Assembly: GCA_037384225.1 (NCBI GenBank)
Contig: JARROD010000258.1
Coordinates: 1-6,616 of the forward strand
From: JARROD01 sp037384225
Lineage (GTDB): Bacteria; Pseudomonadota; Gammaproteobacteria; Pseudomonadales; Cellvibrionaceae
Reading direction: 5' to 3'
DNA length: 6,616 nt
In this document: positions 6,242-6,616 of the stretch, piece by piece
Layout: each line of letters begins with the position of its first letter
Numbering within the stretch: the first letter of the stretch is position 1
Translations under genes and position numbers: made by a program
The notes under the pieces: model-generated
Seen by the model: the letters and a program-made list of their open reading frames with translations, nothing else
What the model was told of the DNA's origin: nothing
The model's database searches: none

Positions 6242-6616
6242 ATGAATTCGCCACAGGCTATCGAAAATCAAAACATCGTAGAGCTTCCTTGCCTGCTAAT
6301 ACCACTCAAAGGACGATTTTTATTGTTGCCGACGGTAACAGTGGCAGAAATGGCACCTTATATGGCCGTGCGCATGGAATCGAATACACCGGACTGGTAT
6401 CTGGGGGTCTATCATTGGCGCGATCAGGCCGTGCCCCTGCTTTCGTTCGAAGTGATCAATGGTGAAGCCAACCCAATGGCAACGTCTAACAGTCGTATAG
6501 CGGTGATTAACAATACCCGCATCTGTGACAGCCTGCCCTTTATCGCTCTGGTTACGCAGGGAATTCCCAGGTTGGCCAGAGTGAATGCGGAAGAAATCAG
6601 CGAGATCAGTACGGCT
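6242..6616 (+). CDS. chpC: ChpC, CheW-like chemotaxis adaptor (partial, cut by window end)
   Basis: CheW-type coupling protein that links receptor and ChpA kinase in the Pil-Chp array; in Pseudomonas it is a second adaptor beside PilI. The frame is open from ATG 6242 to the last base, 125 codons with no stop. The family is about 160-170 residues, so roughly 40 are missing. The protein starts MNSPQAIENQNIVELPCLLI, followed by GRFLLLPTVTVAEMAPY. It then has DWYLGVYHWRDQAVPLLSFE, the CheW beta-strand pattern in which a hydrophobic strand and Gly precede a 'W...VPLL' strand, and later ICDSLPFIALVTQGIPRLAR. An in-frame TGA at 6230-6232 rules out any start further upstream. The gene follows chpB by 31 bases on the same strand. 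Assignment rests on this fold pattern and on the operon order. Confidence 0.88.
   Translation, partial: MNSPQAIENQNIVELPCLLIPLKGRFLLLPTVTVAEMAPYMAVRMESNTPDWYLGVYHWRDQAVPLLSFEVINGEANPMATSNSRIAVINNTRICDSLPFIALVTQGIPRLARVNAEEISEISTA

Noticed and set aside
6229..6465. Small open reading frame starting at ATG 6229
   Set aside because: It is out of frame with chpC, which gives a CheW-like protein over the same bases. Its start abuts the purine-rich site with no spacer, and its product resembles nothing.

Overview
The window is a piece of the Pil-Chp type chemosensory operon that controls type IV pilus twitching motility (and, in Pseudomonas, cAMP levels). It holds most of chpA, all of chpB and most of chpC, all on the + strand and tightly packed. 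The order chpA-chpB-chpC, the very large multi-HPt CheA protein and the moderate GC content point to a gammaproteobacterium of the Pseudomonas/Cellvibrio/marine type. The exact genus cannot be read from the sequence.

Region by region: bases 1-150 encode the end of an upstream part of ChpA in frame 1. That frame stops at 151-153. The rest of ChpA continues in frame 3 from about base 123 to the stop at 5151-5153. One base appears to be missing in the GGG run at 121-123, so chpA is either truly frameshifted (possibly split into two overlapping reading frames) or carries a sequence error. The visible C-terminal 1669 residues hold three canonical histidine phosphotransfer (HPt) domains and one degenerate HPt-like domain without the phospho-acceptor His. 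These are joined by acidic, low-complexity linkers, one with a perfect 18-bp tandem repeat. A CheA-type dimerisation/ATPase/CheW core and a C-terminal receiver domain follow. chpB (5155-6210) starts one base after the chpA stop and encodes a CheB-like methylesterase with an intact Ser-His-Asp triad behind a degraded receiver-like N-terminus. chpC (6242 to the window end) is a CheW-like adaptor cut by the window edge. Its reading frame is open to the last base.

How they work together (from the family): a PilJ-type receptor outside the window is coupled by CheW-like proteins (PilI, ChpC) to the ChpA kinase. ChpA phosphorylates its own HPt domains. Phosphate then moves among the HPt domains, the ChpA receiver and the separate response regulators PilG and PilH, which drive pilus extension and retraction. 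ChpB removes methyl groups from the receptor for adaptation. There are no RNA genes, mobile elements, CRISPR arrays, promoters or terminators that I can support. No stretch longer than about 31 bases lies outside a gene. This is a recognisable system rather than a new one. The points worth a second look are the chpA frame break, the histidine-less HPt domain and the degraded ChpB receiver.
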